From NCBI GenBank assembly GCA_022841665.1, contig JALHRB010000004.1, forward strand, positions 82,784 to 146,783: a stretch of DNA of 64,000 nt. The letters are read 5' to 3'. Shown here piece by piece: positions 1 to 7,947 of this stretch. The notes beneath the pieces are model-generated. The model made no database searches, had not been told where the DNA came from, and was given only the letters and a program-made list of their open reading frames with translations. Position 1 is the first letter of the stretch; each line of letters starts with the position of its first letter. Origin of the DNA: Pseudolabrys sp. (GTDB taxonomy: Bacteria > Pseudomonadota > Alphaproteobacteria > Rhizobiales > Xanthobacteraceae). A program made the translations under genes and the position numbers.

Positions 1-127
1 GAATTAGCCCCGAAATTGCGGCCTCCAAGCCAAAAGGCTAGTAACCGTCCCCTTGTCCGGGCCTTGCATGGAACGGACGGCGGTTCTAGCTGATTGTCTG
101 GCCGCCAGGGCCTGCAAGCGGGGCGAG

Positions 128-1417
128 ATGGATCGGATCAAGATTGTCGGCGGCCAACGGCTGAACGGGACCATCCCGATCTCCGGCGCCAAGAACGCCA
201 CGCTGCCCTTGATGATCGCGAGCCTGCTCACCGAGGAGCCGCTGGTCCTCGAGAACGTGCCGCGGCTCGCCGACGTCATCCAGCTCCAGCGCATCCTCGG
301 CAATCACGGCGTCGACGTGACGATCGAGGGCAAGAAGCCCGGCGCCGATCCCAATCACGGCCGCACCATCCAGCTTTCCGCCCGAACAATCGTCGACACC
401 ACCGCGCCCTACGAGCTCGTCTCGAAAATGCGCGCGAGCTTCTGGGTGATCGCGCCTTTGGTGGCGCGCATGGGCGAGGCCAAGGTCTCGATGCCCGGCG
501 GCTGCGCCATCGGCACGCGCCCGGTCGACCTGCTCATCATGGCGCTGGAGGCGCTCGGCGCCGAGATCGAGATCGAAGCCGGCTATGTCATCGCCCGCGC
601 CAAAAAAGGCCTGCGCGGCGGCGAGATCGTCTTCCCCAAGGTCACCGTCGGCGGCACCCACACCGCGCTGATGGCGGCGGCGCTCGCCCGCGGCACCAGC
701 GTGATCGAGAACGCCGCGCGCGAGCCCGAGATCGGCGACGTCGCCGACTGCCTCAACAAGATGGGCGCCAAGATTTCCGGCGCCGGCACCGCGCGCATCG
801 TGGTGGAGGGCGTGGCCCGCCTTTCCGGCACGCGCCACGCCGTGCTGCCCGACCGCATCGAGACCGGCACCTACGCCATGGCGGTGGCGATGACCGGCGG
901 CGACGTGCTGTTGCAGAATACGCGGCCGGATTTGCTGCAGGCCGCGCTCGACGTGCTGGAGCAGGCCGGCGCCACGGTGACGCCGACCAACGAGGGCATC
1001 CGCATCGCGCGCAATGGTTCAGGCCTGATGCCGGTCGACGTGACCACCGCGCCGTTCCCCGGCTTCCCGACCGACTTGCAGGCGCAGTTGATGGCGCTGA
1101 TGTCGCGCGCCAAGGGCACCTCGCGCATCACCGAGACCATCTTCGAGAACCGTTTCATGCACGTGCAGGAGCTCTCGCGCCTGGGTGCGCGCATCAAGCT
1201 CAACGGCGAAACGGCGACCATCGAAGGCGTCGAGCGGCTGAAAGGCGCGCAGGTGATGGCGACCGATTTACGCGCGTCGGTGTCGCTGGTGATCGCCGGG
1301 CTGGCCGCCGAAGGCGAGACCACGGTCAACCGCGTCTATCACCTCGACCGCGGCTTCGAGAAGCTCGAGGAAAAGCTCGCCGCCTGCGGCGCGGCCATCG
1401 AGCGGATCAGCGATTGA
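128..1417 (+). CDS. murA: UDP-N-acetylglucosamine 1-carboxyvinyltransferase
   Basis: First committed step of peptidoglycan synthesis: transfers enolpyruvate from PEP to UDP-GlcNAc in the cytoplasm. The 429-residue product has the family's length. It shows the N-terminal SGAKNA motif with Lys22 and the PEP-binding cysteine at residue 126 in a [11 protein letters not shown] context, the fosfomycin target. The ATG at 128 is chosen because GGGGCGAG lies just upstream and the product then starts MDRIKIVGG, as in homologues; an open frame extends back to 53 but lacks conservation. In many alphaproteobacteria murA heads the DUF2948-hisD-UPF0262 block; here about 3 kb of accessory DNA separates them. 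Confidence 0.97.
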   Translation: MDRIKIVGGQRLNGTIPISGAKNATLPLMIASLLTEEPLVLENVPRLADVIQLQRILGNHGVDVTIEGKKPGADPNHGRTIQLSARTIVDTTAPYELVSKMRASFWVIAPLVARMGEAKVSMPGGCAIGTRPVDLLIMALEALGAEIEIEAGYVIARAKKGLRGGEIVFPKVTVGGTHTALMAAALARGTSVIENAAREPEIGDVADCLNKMGAKISGAGTARIVVEGVARLSGTRHAVLPDRIETGTYAMAVAMTGGDVLLQNTRPDLLQAALDVLEQAGATVTPTNEGIRIARNGSGLMPVDVTTAPFPGFPTDLQAQLMALMSRAKGTSRITETIFENRFMHVQELSRLGARIKLNGETATIEGVERLKGAQVMATDLRASVSLVIAGLAAEGETTVNRVYHLDRGFEKLEEKLAACGAAIERISD

Positions 1418-1428
1418 GCGATCCGGTG

Positions 1429-1466
1429 CGTAGGGTGGGCTAAGGCGCGTCAGCGCCGAGCCCACC
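1429..1466. repeat. Short palindromic intergenic repeat after murA
   Basis: Arms GTGGGC (1435-1440) and GCCCAC (1460-1465) enclose a second short palindrome, GGCGCGTCAGCGCC. It resembles short GC-rich repeats found between genes in Bradyrhizobium-type genomes (from memory, not searched). It could act as the 3' hairpin of murA, but no T-run follows. Confidence 0.5.
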
Positions 1467-1584
1467 GGCGGCGTTTAGGCAGGCCGGACCTATTTGCAAA
1501 AACCATTGATTCCAATATATAAAACGACTGACGCGCCGCCGGGAGTGGCCCGACGACGCGCCAGCTTCTAGGTGGTGGTTGCAT
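1450..1584 (-). CDS. Candidate 44-aa small ORF with near-perfect Shine-Dalgarno
   Basis: Read on the minus strand, AAAGGAGGTG (1591-1600) is a nearly complete anti-16S match and sits 7 bases before the ATG at 1584. A second in-frame ATG at 1590 would give 46 residues. The predicted peptide begins MQPPPRSW, has no recognised domain, and ends with a basic run. Its 3' end falls inside the palindromic repeat after murA. Upstream lies a strongly folding stretch. The Shine-Dalgarno is the only good evidence that it is translated; the match could be fortuitous. Confidence 0.35.
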   Translation of the reverse strand: MQPPPRSWRVVGPLPAARQSFYILESMVFANRSGLPKRRRWARR

Positions 1585-1635
1585 GACCATCACCTCCTTT
1601 ACCGGGGCTGCCGCGCCAACCCCGGGCCTGCGTTG

Positions 1636-1760
1636 GGCGGTCCTTTCAAACCTCCCCTGACCGGCTCGCCCGGTCTGCCGACTGCATTAGGAAACGCGGT
1701 CCTAGTGCAGCCGGGATTCTGCTCCCCGGGCAGGCCGGTCCACAGCCGACCGCCCGGGGC
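1636..1760. other. Three consecutive strong inverted repeats, possible structured RNA leader
   Basis: Three hairpins follow one another. GACCGG (1659-1664) pairs with CCGGTC (1670-1675). CTGCATTAGG (1682-1691) pairs with CCTAGTGCAG (1701-1710) with one imperfect pair. CCCCGGGC (1724-1731) pairs with GCCCGGGG (1752-1759), enclosing GGTC/GACC. If transcribed leftward this would be the leader of the small ORF at 1450-1584, downstream of the 273-residue gene. The strand is not established and no known riboswitch signature was recognised. Confidence 0.4.
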
Positions 1761-1807
1761 TCCCTCCCCAAAGACCGCATGCAGCCATTGGGAAGCTCTA
1801 GCGACGG

Positions 1808-2629
1808 CTAACTGCCGTCGCCCGCCACTCCAGTGACATGGACGTAATTGCCGTCGCCGTCTGACTGGAATTCCGGCCACCGCGACAAATAGATCGTCAG
1901 TGCGCCGAGCGATTTCTTCTCCGTCCCCATGATGCCGACGTTCATGAGGTGCTCCAGAATTTGGGTGCGGTGAGCTTTCCGATACTTGCGCTTTCCCAAA
2001 TATCGCGCCGTTTCTTCTTTTATCCGCTCCTCTTTCGTCATCGGCACGACCTTAAATCCAGGTGCTACGCCAACGCCGGTCGGGTGCGGGTCTGAATTAG
2101 GAAGCACGTATTTCTTCCCCCGCTTATCGAGCACGCCATCGGCGCGCATACGCTTCATGGCGATGTAGATGTAGTCGGCACCTACCTTCTTGATTTCTTC
2201 GGGGATGCTGTAGTCACCCACAAATGCCAGCCAGACATCCTGCGGGTCAAAGCCCTCAGGCTTGTCACGTCCGATGCGAAGCGCATGCTGCCGGAGGAAC
2301 TCATCAGCGGGAGCCAACGGCTTCCCGGGGCGGCCCGGGCCTTCGGCCGCATTGGCGTTCGGGGGAGCATCAAGCGAATCAGCTACGATGCGGGCGGGGG
2401 GCAAGGGTCCCGTTGCGTCGCCAAGCCGTTCCTTTTCCGCATCTTCGAAAACCCGCAGTCTCTGCTGTAGAACCTCAATACGCGCTAATACGGGGGCGTA
2501 TTCAGTCAGGAGATTGCGCAATTCGCCGGCCCACCGGTCCTTATCGGACACGGTGAAAAGCGCCGTATCGGTGGGTGCTCCTCCAGCCTTGGTTTTCAAG
2601 ATCTCGGGCATAGTCCGTATATTCGTCAT
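1808..2629 (-). CDS. Accessory protein of unknown function, coiled coil plus possible winged helix
   Basis: 273 residues, not recognised. Residues about 33-70 are amphipathic and charged and look like a short coiled coil. The region from about 110 to 273 is mixed alpha/beta and basic, and its last 60 residues could form a winged-helix fold; that is a guess from composition. The base composition is visibly less GC-rich than in the neighbouring housekeeping genes. It stands alone on the minus strand between murA and the rest of a conserved block, flanked by folded DNA. An inverted repeat GCGACGGC-N5-GCCGTCGC (1801-1821) covers its stop codon and may end transcription, though no T-run follows. 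Probably horizontally acquired. Confidence 0.7.
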   Translation of the reverse strand: MTNIRTMPEILKTKAGGAPTDTALFTVSDKDRWAGELRNLLTEYAPVLARIEVLQQRLRVFEDAEKERLGDATGPLPPARIVADSLDAPPNANAAEGPGRPGKPLAPADEFLRQHALRIGRDKPEGFDPQDVWLAFVGDYSIPEEIKKVGADYIYIAMKRMRADGVLDKRGKKYVLPNSDPHPTGVGVAPGFKVVPMTKEERIKEETARYLGKRKYRKAHRTQILEHLMNVGIMGTEKKSLGALTIYLSRWPEFQSDGDGNYVHVTGVAGDGS

Positions 2630-2744
2630 GATTTATGCCCCGTCAACCAGTATCTGGCCATCTCTCCCCTTCCTTGTTGAAAATGGTAATAAGGCACCGT
2701 TACGTTCATGGCGGTTGCGGAGCGCCGAATCTCTTCTAGGACTA

Positions 2745-2773
2745 TTGACCCATCCTATCTTCTAGACTATATT
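2745..2773 (+). promoter_or_regulatory. Strong sigma-70-type promoter without a downstream ORF
   Basis: TTGACC (2745-2750), a 17-base spacer and TATATT (2768-2773) give a near-consensus housekeeping promoter pointing right, divergent from the 273-residue gene. The inverted repeat CCTCGAAT (2774-2781) / ATTCGAGG (2791-2798) covers the expected start site near 2780 and could be an operator. No ORF starts in the next 500 bases. Confidence 0.6.
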
Positions 2774-2779
2774 CCTCGA

Positions 2780-3011
2780 ATCCCGCCCCAATTCGAGGGG
2801 TGTCTGATCAGCGTCTCCAGACGCGGGGCGGGGAGCGGTGGCCGGGGAATGACCTTGCATCGGAGATGCGGTGCGAGGGCCCGGCGGTCCAAGCCGCGAC
2901 CGTCCCCGCCCGACGTCGTCGGGCCGAGGACCCTGATGGCCAGTGGCCGCACCCCCGTCAGAGGGGCCGGCCCGAGCGCCTGGTCCTCCAGGTAGTACGC
3001 GCGCTAGCGCG
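2780..3011 (+). ncRNA. Candidate structured non-coding RNA
   Basis: Downstream of the strong promoter, CCCGCCCC (2782-2789) is perfectly complementary to GGGGCGGG (2825-2832). This would close a stem over the hairpin GCGTC-TCCA-GACGC (2811-2824), which stacks directly on it. Further hairpins are GCATC/GATGC (2857-2869), CGGTC/GACCG (2885-2902) and CCTGG-TCCT-CCAGG (2979-2992). The palindrome CGCGCTAGCGCG (3000-3011) ends the folded tract. No T-run terminator is visible, so the 3' end is a guess. tmRNA, RNase P RNA and SRP RNA signatures were looked for and not found; a divergent 6S RNA is not excluded. Confidence 0.35.
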
Positions 3012-3317
3012 AAAACCTAGCGCCATTAAACGCCCGCCTGCCTGGGACCGTCGCGGAGCAGACCTCAAACACCGCGCGCGGGACGCCATGGGTTGGGCGG
3101 ACTTGCGGCAGCCTGCCACACCATTCAAATCCGGATGGCGCGGCGGGCAAACGGACTTCGACATGCCTCGATGTCGCGAGGCGTCGAGGCCCGCGGGTCC
3201 TCCGGGACCCAATGGCGTCCCGCGCGCCCTCGCGCTTTCTTTCAGGGCAGCGGCGAAGAGGAAGACCGGCCGCCCCGGGCCGCGATAAAGAACAGGGGCG
3301 GCGGAGCTATGTTTGCT
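3012..3317. other. Intergenic stretch, nothing recognised
   Basis: GC-rich sequence between the candidate RNA and the palindromic repeat. Open frames cross it on both strands, but none has a ribosome-binding site or recognisable family. It may contain the 3' part of the candidate RNA. Confidence 0.4.
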
Positions 3318-3422
3318 GTCATTCCGGGCGAGCGAGCGCAGCGAGTGAGACCCGGAATCCAGTACGCCGTGCCCTCTCGATGTGCTGCGGCGTACTGGGT
3401 CCCCGCCTTCGCGGGGACGACG
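3318..3422. repeat. Dispersed palindromic repeat, GTCATTCCGGG family
   Basis: Begins GTCATTCCGGGCGAGCG, has CCCGGAATCCAG in the left half, and ends with a CCCCGC-CTTC-GCGGGG hairpin. Related copies with the same GTCATTCCGG / CCGGAAT arms lie at 8574-8678 and 51617-51722. Confidence 0.75.
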
Positions 3423-3497
3423 TTCGCACCTGCGGGCCGTCTTTACTCGCCCGCATGGCTCCGTCACTCTCCGCCGCGCAATGCAGGAGATAAGCCA

Positions 3498-4202
3498 GTG
3501 GCCTCAATCAAAATCATGAGCGCGGGCGCAGTGAAGGCGATGGTCGCCGCTTTGGGCGCGGAGTTCGAGCGCGCGAGCGGCCACACGCTCGACCTCAATT
3601 TCGGCACCGCCGGCTCGCTGCGCGAGCGCATCAAGAGCGGCGAGAAAGCCGACCTCATCGTCCTGTCGGAATCGGCGATCGCCGAACTGGCCAAGCTCGG
3701 CCTGGTCGACGCTGCCAGCGTCACCGATCTCGGCCGCACCGTCACCGGCGTCGTCGTGCGCGAAGGCGCGCCCAGGCCCGACATCTCCACGCCCGAGGCC
3801 TTCAAGCAGGCGCTGCGCAACGCGGCTTCGGTCGCCTATACCGATCCCAAGGCCGGCGGCTCCGGCGGCATCATGTTCGCCGGCCTGCTGCAAAAGATAG
3901 GGCTGGCCGACGAGGTGAATGCCAAGGCCGTGCTCTGCAAAGGCGGCTTCGACGTGTCGACCACCGTGGCCGAAGGCCGCGCCGCGCTCGGCACCACTTT
4001 CATCAGCGAAGCCTTGCCGGTGAAGGGCCTGACCGTGGTCGGCCCGCTGCCGGGCGACCTGCATAACGCCAACACCTATACGGCCGCGCTCGGCGCCGGC
4101 AGCGCGTCGGCGGAGGCCGCGCGCGCCTTCCTGCGCAAGCTCACCGACCCTGCGGGCCGGGCGCGCTGGTCGGCGGCCGGCCTGGAGCCCGCCTTTTCGT
4201 AA
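3498..4202 (+). CDS. ModA-like substrate-binding-domain protein lacking a signal peptide
   Basis: 234 residues of the type 2 periplasmic-binding fold, related to molybdate-binding ModA and to proteins annotated simply as substrate-binding domain. Visible features are an early SAGAVK segment, FGTAGSLRERI, DLIVLSESAI and a C-terminal LTDPAGRARWSAAGLEPA typical of the ModA group. The GTG at 3498 is chosen because AGGAGA (3485-3490) precedes it by seven bases; this start leaves no signal peptide, and the upstream open frame is repeat sequence. No modB or modC lies nearby. It may act in the cytoplasm or be a remnant of a transporter gene; the ligand is unknown. Confidence 0.75.
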   Translation: MASIKIMSAGAVKAMVAALGAEFERASGHTLDLNFGTAGSLRERIKSGEKADLIVLSESAIAELAKLGLVDAASVTDLGRTVTGVVVREGAPRPDISTPEAFKQALRNAASVAYTDPKAGGSGGIMFAGLLQKIGLADEVNAKAVLCKGGFDVSTTVAEGRAALGTTFISEALPVKGLTVVGPLPGDLHNANTYTAALGAGSASAEAARAFLRKLTDPAGRARWSAAGLEPAFS

Positions 4203-4210
4203 GTCGCGTG

Positions 4211-4348
4211 TCCCGGGCGCGGTGCAGCGTGAGCCTTTTGGCGAACGGTGCGCCGCAGACCCGGGACCGTCGCGAATGCCGAGCTTGGGACGGCCCCGGA
4301 TCTGCGGCGCGTCATATCGCTTCGCTCATGCCGCACCGCGTCCGGGGC
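4211..4348. repeat. Nested palindromic repeat
   Basis: Outer arms around 4211-4232 and 4326-4348 (CCCGGGCGCGGTGCAGC versus its near complement) enclose inner arms GCGCCGCAGACCCGGGACCGT (4250-4270, approximate) and its complement ending TCTGCGGCGC (4301-4310). It is non-coding and sits between the ModA-like gene and the DUF2948 gene. Confidence 0.6.
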
Positions 4349-4423
4349 AGGGAGCACAAGCGGCCTTGCGGCTGCGGGTGGGCTTGCCTAGGTAGGCCAT
4401 GAAGGGAGCCGAGGAGCGCACCG

Positions 4424-4897
4424 ATGGACAACAAAGCGGCCCAGCTTAAATTCGTCGTCCTCGATGAGGAGGATCTGGAGGTCGTCTCCACCCACCTGCA
4501 GGACGCCGTCGTGAAGGTCGCCGACGTGCTCTGGCGGCCGGCCGAAAAGCGCCTGGTCGTGGCGCTCAACCGCTTCGACTGGGAGGGCGCGCAATCGGCT
4601 TCCCCCGAATACCGCCGCCGCCGCTCGGCGCTCCGCTTCGAGCGGGCGCTATCCTGCAAATGCCGCAACGTGGATCAGGCCGCCAAGGACGGGGTGCTCA
4701 ACCTCCTGGCGGTCGAGTTTGCCGAGACCGAAGCTCCGTCCGGCGTGGTCACGCTCATCTTTTCCGGCGGGGCGGCGTTGCGACTCGAGGTCGAATGCCT
4801 GGAGGCCGAACTGGCCGACCTTGGCCCGATGTGGACGACCGCGGCCTGCCCGGCCCATGCCGGGCTGGATGAAGCCAGGCCGGCTACGCGGCGTTAA
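4424..4897 (+). CDS. DUF2948 family protein
   Basis: 157 residues. It matches the alphaproteobacterial DUF2948 family in length, in its acidic start followed by VVSTHLQDAV, and in the RFERALSC and GGAALRLEVECLEAEL segments. The function is unknown. In this class it is normally encoded between murA and hisD, and that order holds here apart from the inserted island. No signal peptide or membrane segment. GGAGCCGAGGAGCG upstream supplies the ribosome-binding site for the ATG at 4424. The link to peptidoglycan or histidine metabolism is only positional. Confidence 0.85.
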   Translation: MDNKAAQLKFVVLDEEDLEVVSTHLQDAVVKVADVLWRPAEKRLVVALNRFDWEGAQSASPEYRRRRSALRFERALSCKCRNVDQAAKDGVLNLLAVEFAETEAPSGVVTLIFSGGAALRLEVECLEAELADLGPMWTTAACPAHAGLDEARPATRR

Positions 4898-5001
4898 CGG
4901 CCGCCACACTGCAATAGATTCTGGTTCAGAACCCGCCCGGCGGATTGATATTTGCCGGTTCCGGTGGCGTAGTGGCCCCGCTTCTCAAACAGGGGTCGAC
5001 C

Positions 5002-5244
5002 ATGCGCAAACTGATTCTCGCCGCCGGGCTGCTGCTCGGCGTGGCGTTGCTCGGCGGAACGCCGGCCAAAGCCGAACTCGGCTGCGTCTGCGCCAAGCTT
5101 GGCGCGCCGCTTCTCTGCACCTCCGGGGTCACCGCCTGCACGATGCAGGGTGGCGGCGCTTGCGTGCTGCCGTGCGACTACCAAGCGCCGGCAAAGAAGA
5201 AGATGGCCAAGGCTAAGGCCAAGGCGACGAAGAAAAAAATGTAA
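5002..5244 (+). CDS. Small secreted cysteine-rich protein with lysine-rich tail
   Basis: 80 residues. An N-terminal signal peptide (MRKL, then a hydrophobic run ending about AKA at residue 24) precedes a short mature domain with six cysteines between about residues 28 and 58. The last 18 residues are almost all lysine and alanine (KKKMAKAKAKATKKKM). AGGGG at 4991-4995 is the likely ribosome-binding site. The even cysteine number suggests disulphides in the periplasm, and the tail could bind anionic polymers; both are inference. A good terminator follows. No family recognised. It interrupts the DUF2948-hisD order. Confidence 0.7.
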   Translation: MRKLILAAGLLLGVALLGGTPAKAELGCVCAKLGAPLLCTSGVTACTMQGGGACVLPCDYQAPAKKKMAKAKAKATKKKM

Positions 5245-5269
5245 CACGGCGTTAGTGCCGGCTGCCGAA

Positions 5270-5301
5270 AGGCTCCGCCTCACGGCGGGGCCTTTGTTTT
5301 T
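5270..5301 (+). terminator. Rho-independent terminator
   Basis: GGCTCCGCC (5271-5279) pairs with GGCGGGGCC (5284-5292), one G-T pair, four-base loop, followed by TTTGTTTTT. It ends the transcript of the small secreted protein, so hisD needs its own promoter. Confidence 0.85.
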
Positions 5302-5348
5302 AAGGCTTTGCGGCGCGCAGGGTTGACGGCAGGGCGCGCATAACCCAT

Positions 5349-5366
5349 TGACCTATATAAAGGTCA
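5349..5366. promoter_or_regulatory. Inverted repeat in the hisD leader, possible operator
   Basis: TGACCT-N6-AGGTCA with an AT-only centre (ATATAA) lies 20 bases before the hisD ATG, in a region where hisD must be transcribed independently. It could be a regulator site or part of a promoter. Confidence 0.3.
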
Positions 5367-5386
5367 GGGCCCGCGGGACCGAACTC

Positions 5387-6682
5387 ATGCCGCTGCGTTT
5401 GGACAGTCAAAGCGCCGATTTTGCCGAGCGTTTCCGCGCTCTGCTGGCGGTCAAGCGCGAGGCCGCGCAGGACGTCGAGCAGGCGGTGCGCGGCATCATC
5501 GCCGACGTCGCGGCGCGCGGCGACGAGGCGCTGATCGAACTGACGGCGAAGTTCGACCGGCTCGACCTGCGCAAGGCCGGCATCCGCGTGACCGCCGCCG
5601 AGATCGACGCCGCCGCGCAGGCATGCGACCCGCAGGCGCTCGCCGCGCTCAAGCTCGCGCGCGACCGCATCGAAGCCTATCACCTCAAGCAGAAGCCCAA
5701 GGACGAGCGCTGGACCGACGCGCTCGGCGTCGAGATGGGCGCCAAGTGGACGGCGATCGAGGCCGCCGGCCTCTACGTGCCGGGCGGCACGGCGGCCTAT
5801 CCGTCCTCGGTGCTGATGAACGCCGTGCCGGCCAAGGTCGCCGGCTGCCCGCGGCTGGTCATGGTGGTGCCGGCGCCGGACGGCCGGCTCAGCCCCCTGG
5901 TGCTGGCGGCGGCCAAGCTCGCCGGCGTCGACGAGGTCTACCGCGTCGGCGGCGCCCAAGCGGTCGCCGCGCTCGCCTACGGCACCCCCACCATCGCCCC
6001 CGTCGCCAAGATCGTCGGCCCGGGCAATGCCTATGTCGCCGCCGCCAAGCGCCTCGTCTTCGGCAAGGTCGGCATCGATATGATCGCCGGTCCGTCCGAG
6101 GTGCTCATTCTCGCTGACAAGACGGGCAATGCCGACTGGATCGCCGCCGATCTTTTGGCGCAGGCCGAACACGACGTCAGCGCGCAGTCGATCCTGATCA
6201 CCGACGACGCCGCGCTCGCCGCCGAGGTCGAGAAGGCGGTCGAGTCGCAGCTCAAGACTTTGCCGCGCGCGGATGTCGCCGGCGCGTCGTGGCGCGACTT
6301 CGGCGCCATCGTCATGGTGCCGAAGCTTGCCGACGCCGTGCCGCTGGTCGACGCGCTGGCGCCCGAGCATCTTGAGATCGCTGCCGAAGACGCCGAGGCG
6401 CTGACCGCGCGTATCCGCAATGCCGGCGCGATCTTCATCGGCGCGCACACGCCCGAAGCCATCGGCGATTACGTCGCCGGCTCCAACCACGTGCTGCCGA
6501 CGGCGCGCTCGGCGCGCTTCTCCTCGGGCTTGAGCGTGCTCGACTTCATGAAGCGCACGTCGCTCTTGAAATGCGGCCCCGATCAGCTGCGCGCGCTCGG
6601 ACCCGCGGCCATCGCGCTCGGCGAAGCGGAAGGACTGAGCGCGCACGCCCGCTCGGTGGCGATCCGCCTCAATCTGCGATGA
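5387..6682 (+). CDS. hisD: Histidinol dehydrogenase
   Basis: Last step of histidine synthesis: the zinc-dependent, NAD-linked two-step oxidation of L-histidinol to L-histidine. 431 residues, the usual length. Family signatures are seen: [27 protein letters not shown], the zinc-site QAEHD, LAPEHLE and the C-terminal [11 protein letters not shown]. The ATG at 5387 gives the typical [12 protein letters not shown] start; an upstream TTG at 5348 would lie inside the inverted repeat. Its stop overlaps the UPF0262 start (ATGA), so the two are translationally coupled. Confidence 0.97.
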   Translation: MPLRLDSQSADFAERFRALLAVKREAAQDVEQAVRGIIADVAARGDEALIELTAKFDRLDLRKAGIRVTAAEIDAAAQACDPQALAALKLARDRIEAYHLKQKPKDERWTDALGVEMGAKWTAIEAAGLYVPGGTAAYPSSVLMNAVPAKVAGCPRLVMVVPAPDGRLSPLVLAAAKLAGVDEVYRVGGAQAVAALAYGTPTIAPVAKIVGPGNAYVAAAKRLVFGKVGIDMIAGPSEVLILADKTGNADWIAADLLAQAEHDVSAQSILITDDAALAAEVEKAVESQLKTLPRADVAGASWRDFGAIVMVPKLADAVPLVDALAPEHLEIAAEDAEALTARIRNAGAIFIGAHTPEAIGDYVAGSNHVLPTARSARFSSGLSVLDFMKRTSLLKCGPDQLRALGPAAIALGEAEGLSAHARSVAIRLNLR

Positions 6683-7173
6683 ACCCCAGCAAACCTCACG
6701 CCGGCGGCAAGCAGCGCCTCGTTGCGGTCACGCTCGATGAGGAATCGATCGGCCGCTCCAACCCGGACGTCGAGCACGAGCGGCAGGTCGCGATCTACGA
6801 TCTCCTGGAGCAGAACATGTTCGCGCCGGTCGGCCATGCCGGCGGTCCTTACGCGCTGTTCCTCTCCATCAACGGCAACCGGCTGGTCTTCGACATCCGC
6901 CAGGAGGACGGCAAGCCGGTGGTCGCGCATCTGTTTTCGCTGACGCCGCTGCGGCGGATCGTGAAGGACTACTACATGATCTGCGACAGCTACTATCAGG
7001 CGATCCGCACCGCCACGCCCGACAAGATCGAGGCGATCGACATGGGCCGCCGCGGCATCCACAACGAGGGCTCGCGCATCCTGATGGAGCGGCTGAAGGA
7101 CAAGGTGAAGATCGACGTCGATACCGCGCGCCGCCTGTTCACGCTGATCTGCGTGCTGCATTGGAAGGGGTGA
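6679..7173 (+). CDS. UPF0262 family protein
   Basis: 164 residues, an alphaproteobacterial family of unknown role recognised from [20 protein letters not shown], the FxPVG..GGPYxLxLS pattern, and [14 protein letters not shown]. Soluble, no signal peptide. ATGA overlap with hisD and the usual position before a low-Mr phosphatase gene place it in the conserved operon. The final residues ICVLHWKG are family-typical. Confidence 0.92.
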   Translation: MNPSKPHAGGKQRLVAVTLDEESIGRSNPDVEHERQVAIYDLLEQNMFAPVGHAGGPYALFLSINGNRLVFDIRQEDGKPVVAHLFSLTPLRRIVKDYYMICDSYYQAIRTATPDKIEAIDMGRRGIHNEGSRILMERLKDKVKIDVDTARRLFTLICVLHWKG

Positions 7174-7206
7174 CGCAGTGTCACGCAGGCCCTATCTCAC
7201 ACTCCG

Positions 7207-7290
7207 CTCATTCCCGCGAAAGCGGGAATCCAGCGCGGCATATGACGTAACTGCAATGCCGCTCCGGGTCCCCGCTTTCGAGGGGACGAA
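7207..7290. repeat. Dispersed palindromic repeat, CGCGAAAGCGGG family
   Basis: Starts ATTCCCGCGAAAGCGGGAAT and ends CCCCGCTTTCGAGGGGACGA. The same family recurs at 35073-35170, 35598-35695 and 50623-50722. Confidence 0.75.
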
Positions 7291-7301
7291 CGGAGAGTAA
7301 A

Positions 7302-7766
7302 TTGGCCGCCGAGCGCTCCTCGCGCCCCCAGGCGGTGCTATTCGCCTGCGGCCAGAACGCGGTGCGCTCGCCGATGGCCGCCGGCCTGTTCCGCGAATTG
7401 TTCGGCAAGTCGGTCTATGTCGCCTCCGCCGGCGTGCAGAAGGGCGAACTCGATCCTTTCGTGGTCGCGGTGATGGAGGAGATCGGCATCGACATCGCAC
7501 GCCACAAGCCGGCGACCTTCGAGGACCTCGAGGATATGGAAGGGCTCAACTTCGACCTGATCGTCACGCTGTCGCCGCCCGCGCACCACAAGGCGCTGGA
7601 GTTGACCCGCACCATCGCCTCCGAGGTTGAGTATTGGCCGACCGTCGATCCCACCGCCGCCGAGGGCAGCCGCGAGCAGAAGCTCGATGCCTACCGGCAG
7701 GTGCGCGACCAATTGATGAAGCAAATCCGGGCGCGCTTCGGGCGGTCCGGCTCGGTTAACGAGTGA
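7302..7766 (+). CDS. Low-molecular-weight phosphotyrosine phosphatase family protein
   Basis: 154 residues with the phosphatase P-loop C-X5-R: Cys16 to Arg22 in CGQNAVRSPMA. The general-acid aspartate is in the WPTVDPTA segment (family role). The fold is shared with arsenate reductases, so the substrate is not certain. The chosen start is the TTG at 7302, after GGAGAG. It follows UPF0262 with only a palindromic repeat between, as in other alphaproteobacteria; infA, which usually comes next, is absent here. Confidence 0.88.
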   Translation: MAAERSSRPQAVLFACGQNAVRSPMAAGLFRELFGKSVYVASAGVQKGELDPFVVAVMEEIGIDIARHKPATFEDLEDMEGLNFDLIVTLSPPAHHKALELTRTIASEVEYWPTVDPTAAEGSREQKLDAYRQVRDQLMKQIRARFGRSGSVNE

Positions 7767-7777
7767 GCTTAAACGTT

Positions 7778-7869
7778 GTCATGGCCGGGCTCGTCCCGGC
7801 CATCCCGCTTAGGAAGGCACGGCCTTGCCTTGCTTATCGGGGTCACCGGGACAAGCCCGGTGACGACAG
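7778..7869. repeat. Dispersed palindromic repeat, GTCATGGCCGGGC type
   Basis: Two palindromes in tandem: ATGGCCGGGCTCGTCCCGGCCAT, then GTCACCGGGACAAGCCCGGTGAC. Occupies the position where infA is often found in relatives. Confidence 0.7.
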
Positions 7870-7947
7870 AGTCACAGATTGTGAACCGCACGCCCTTCCG
7901 GTAGTTTCCGCGGCCTGCTCGTCCCGTCCTGGAATCGCATCGCCCCA

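Noticed and set aside
2774..3011. tmRNA, RNase P RNA or SRP RNA
   Set aside because: No tag-peptide frame, no GAGGAAAGTCCGGGC-type core and no GGAAGGAAGCAGCC-type loop were found. 6S RNA could not be excluded by eye.
7767..7947. infA between the phosphatase and maf
   Set aside because: The stretch is filled by a palindromic repeat; no IF-1-like frame exists on either strand.
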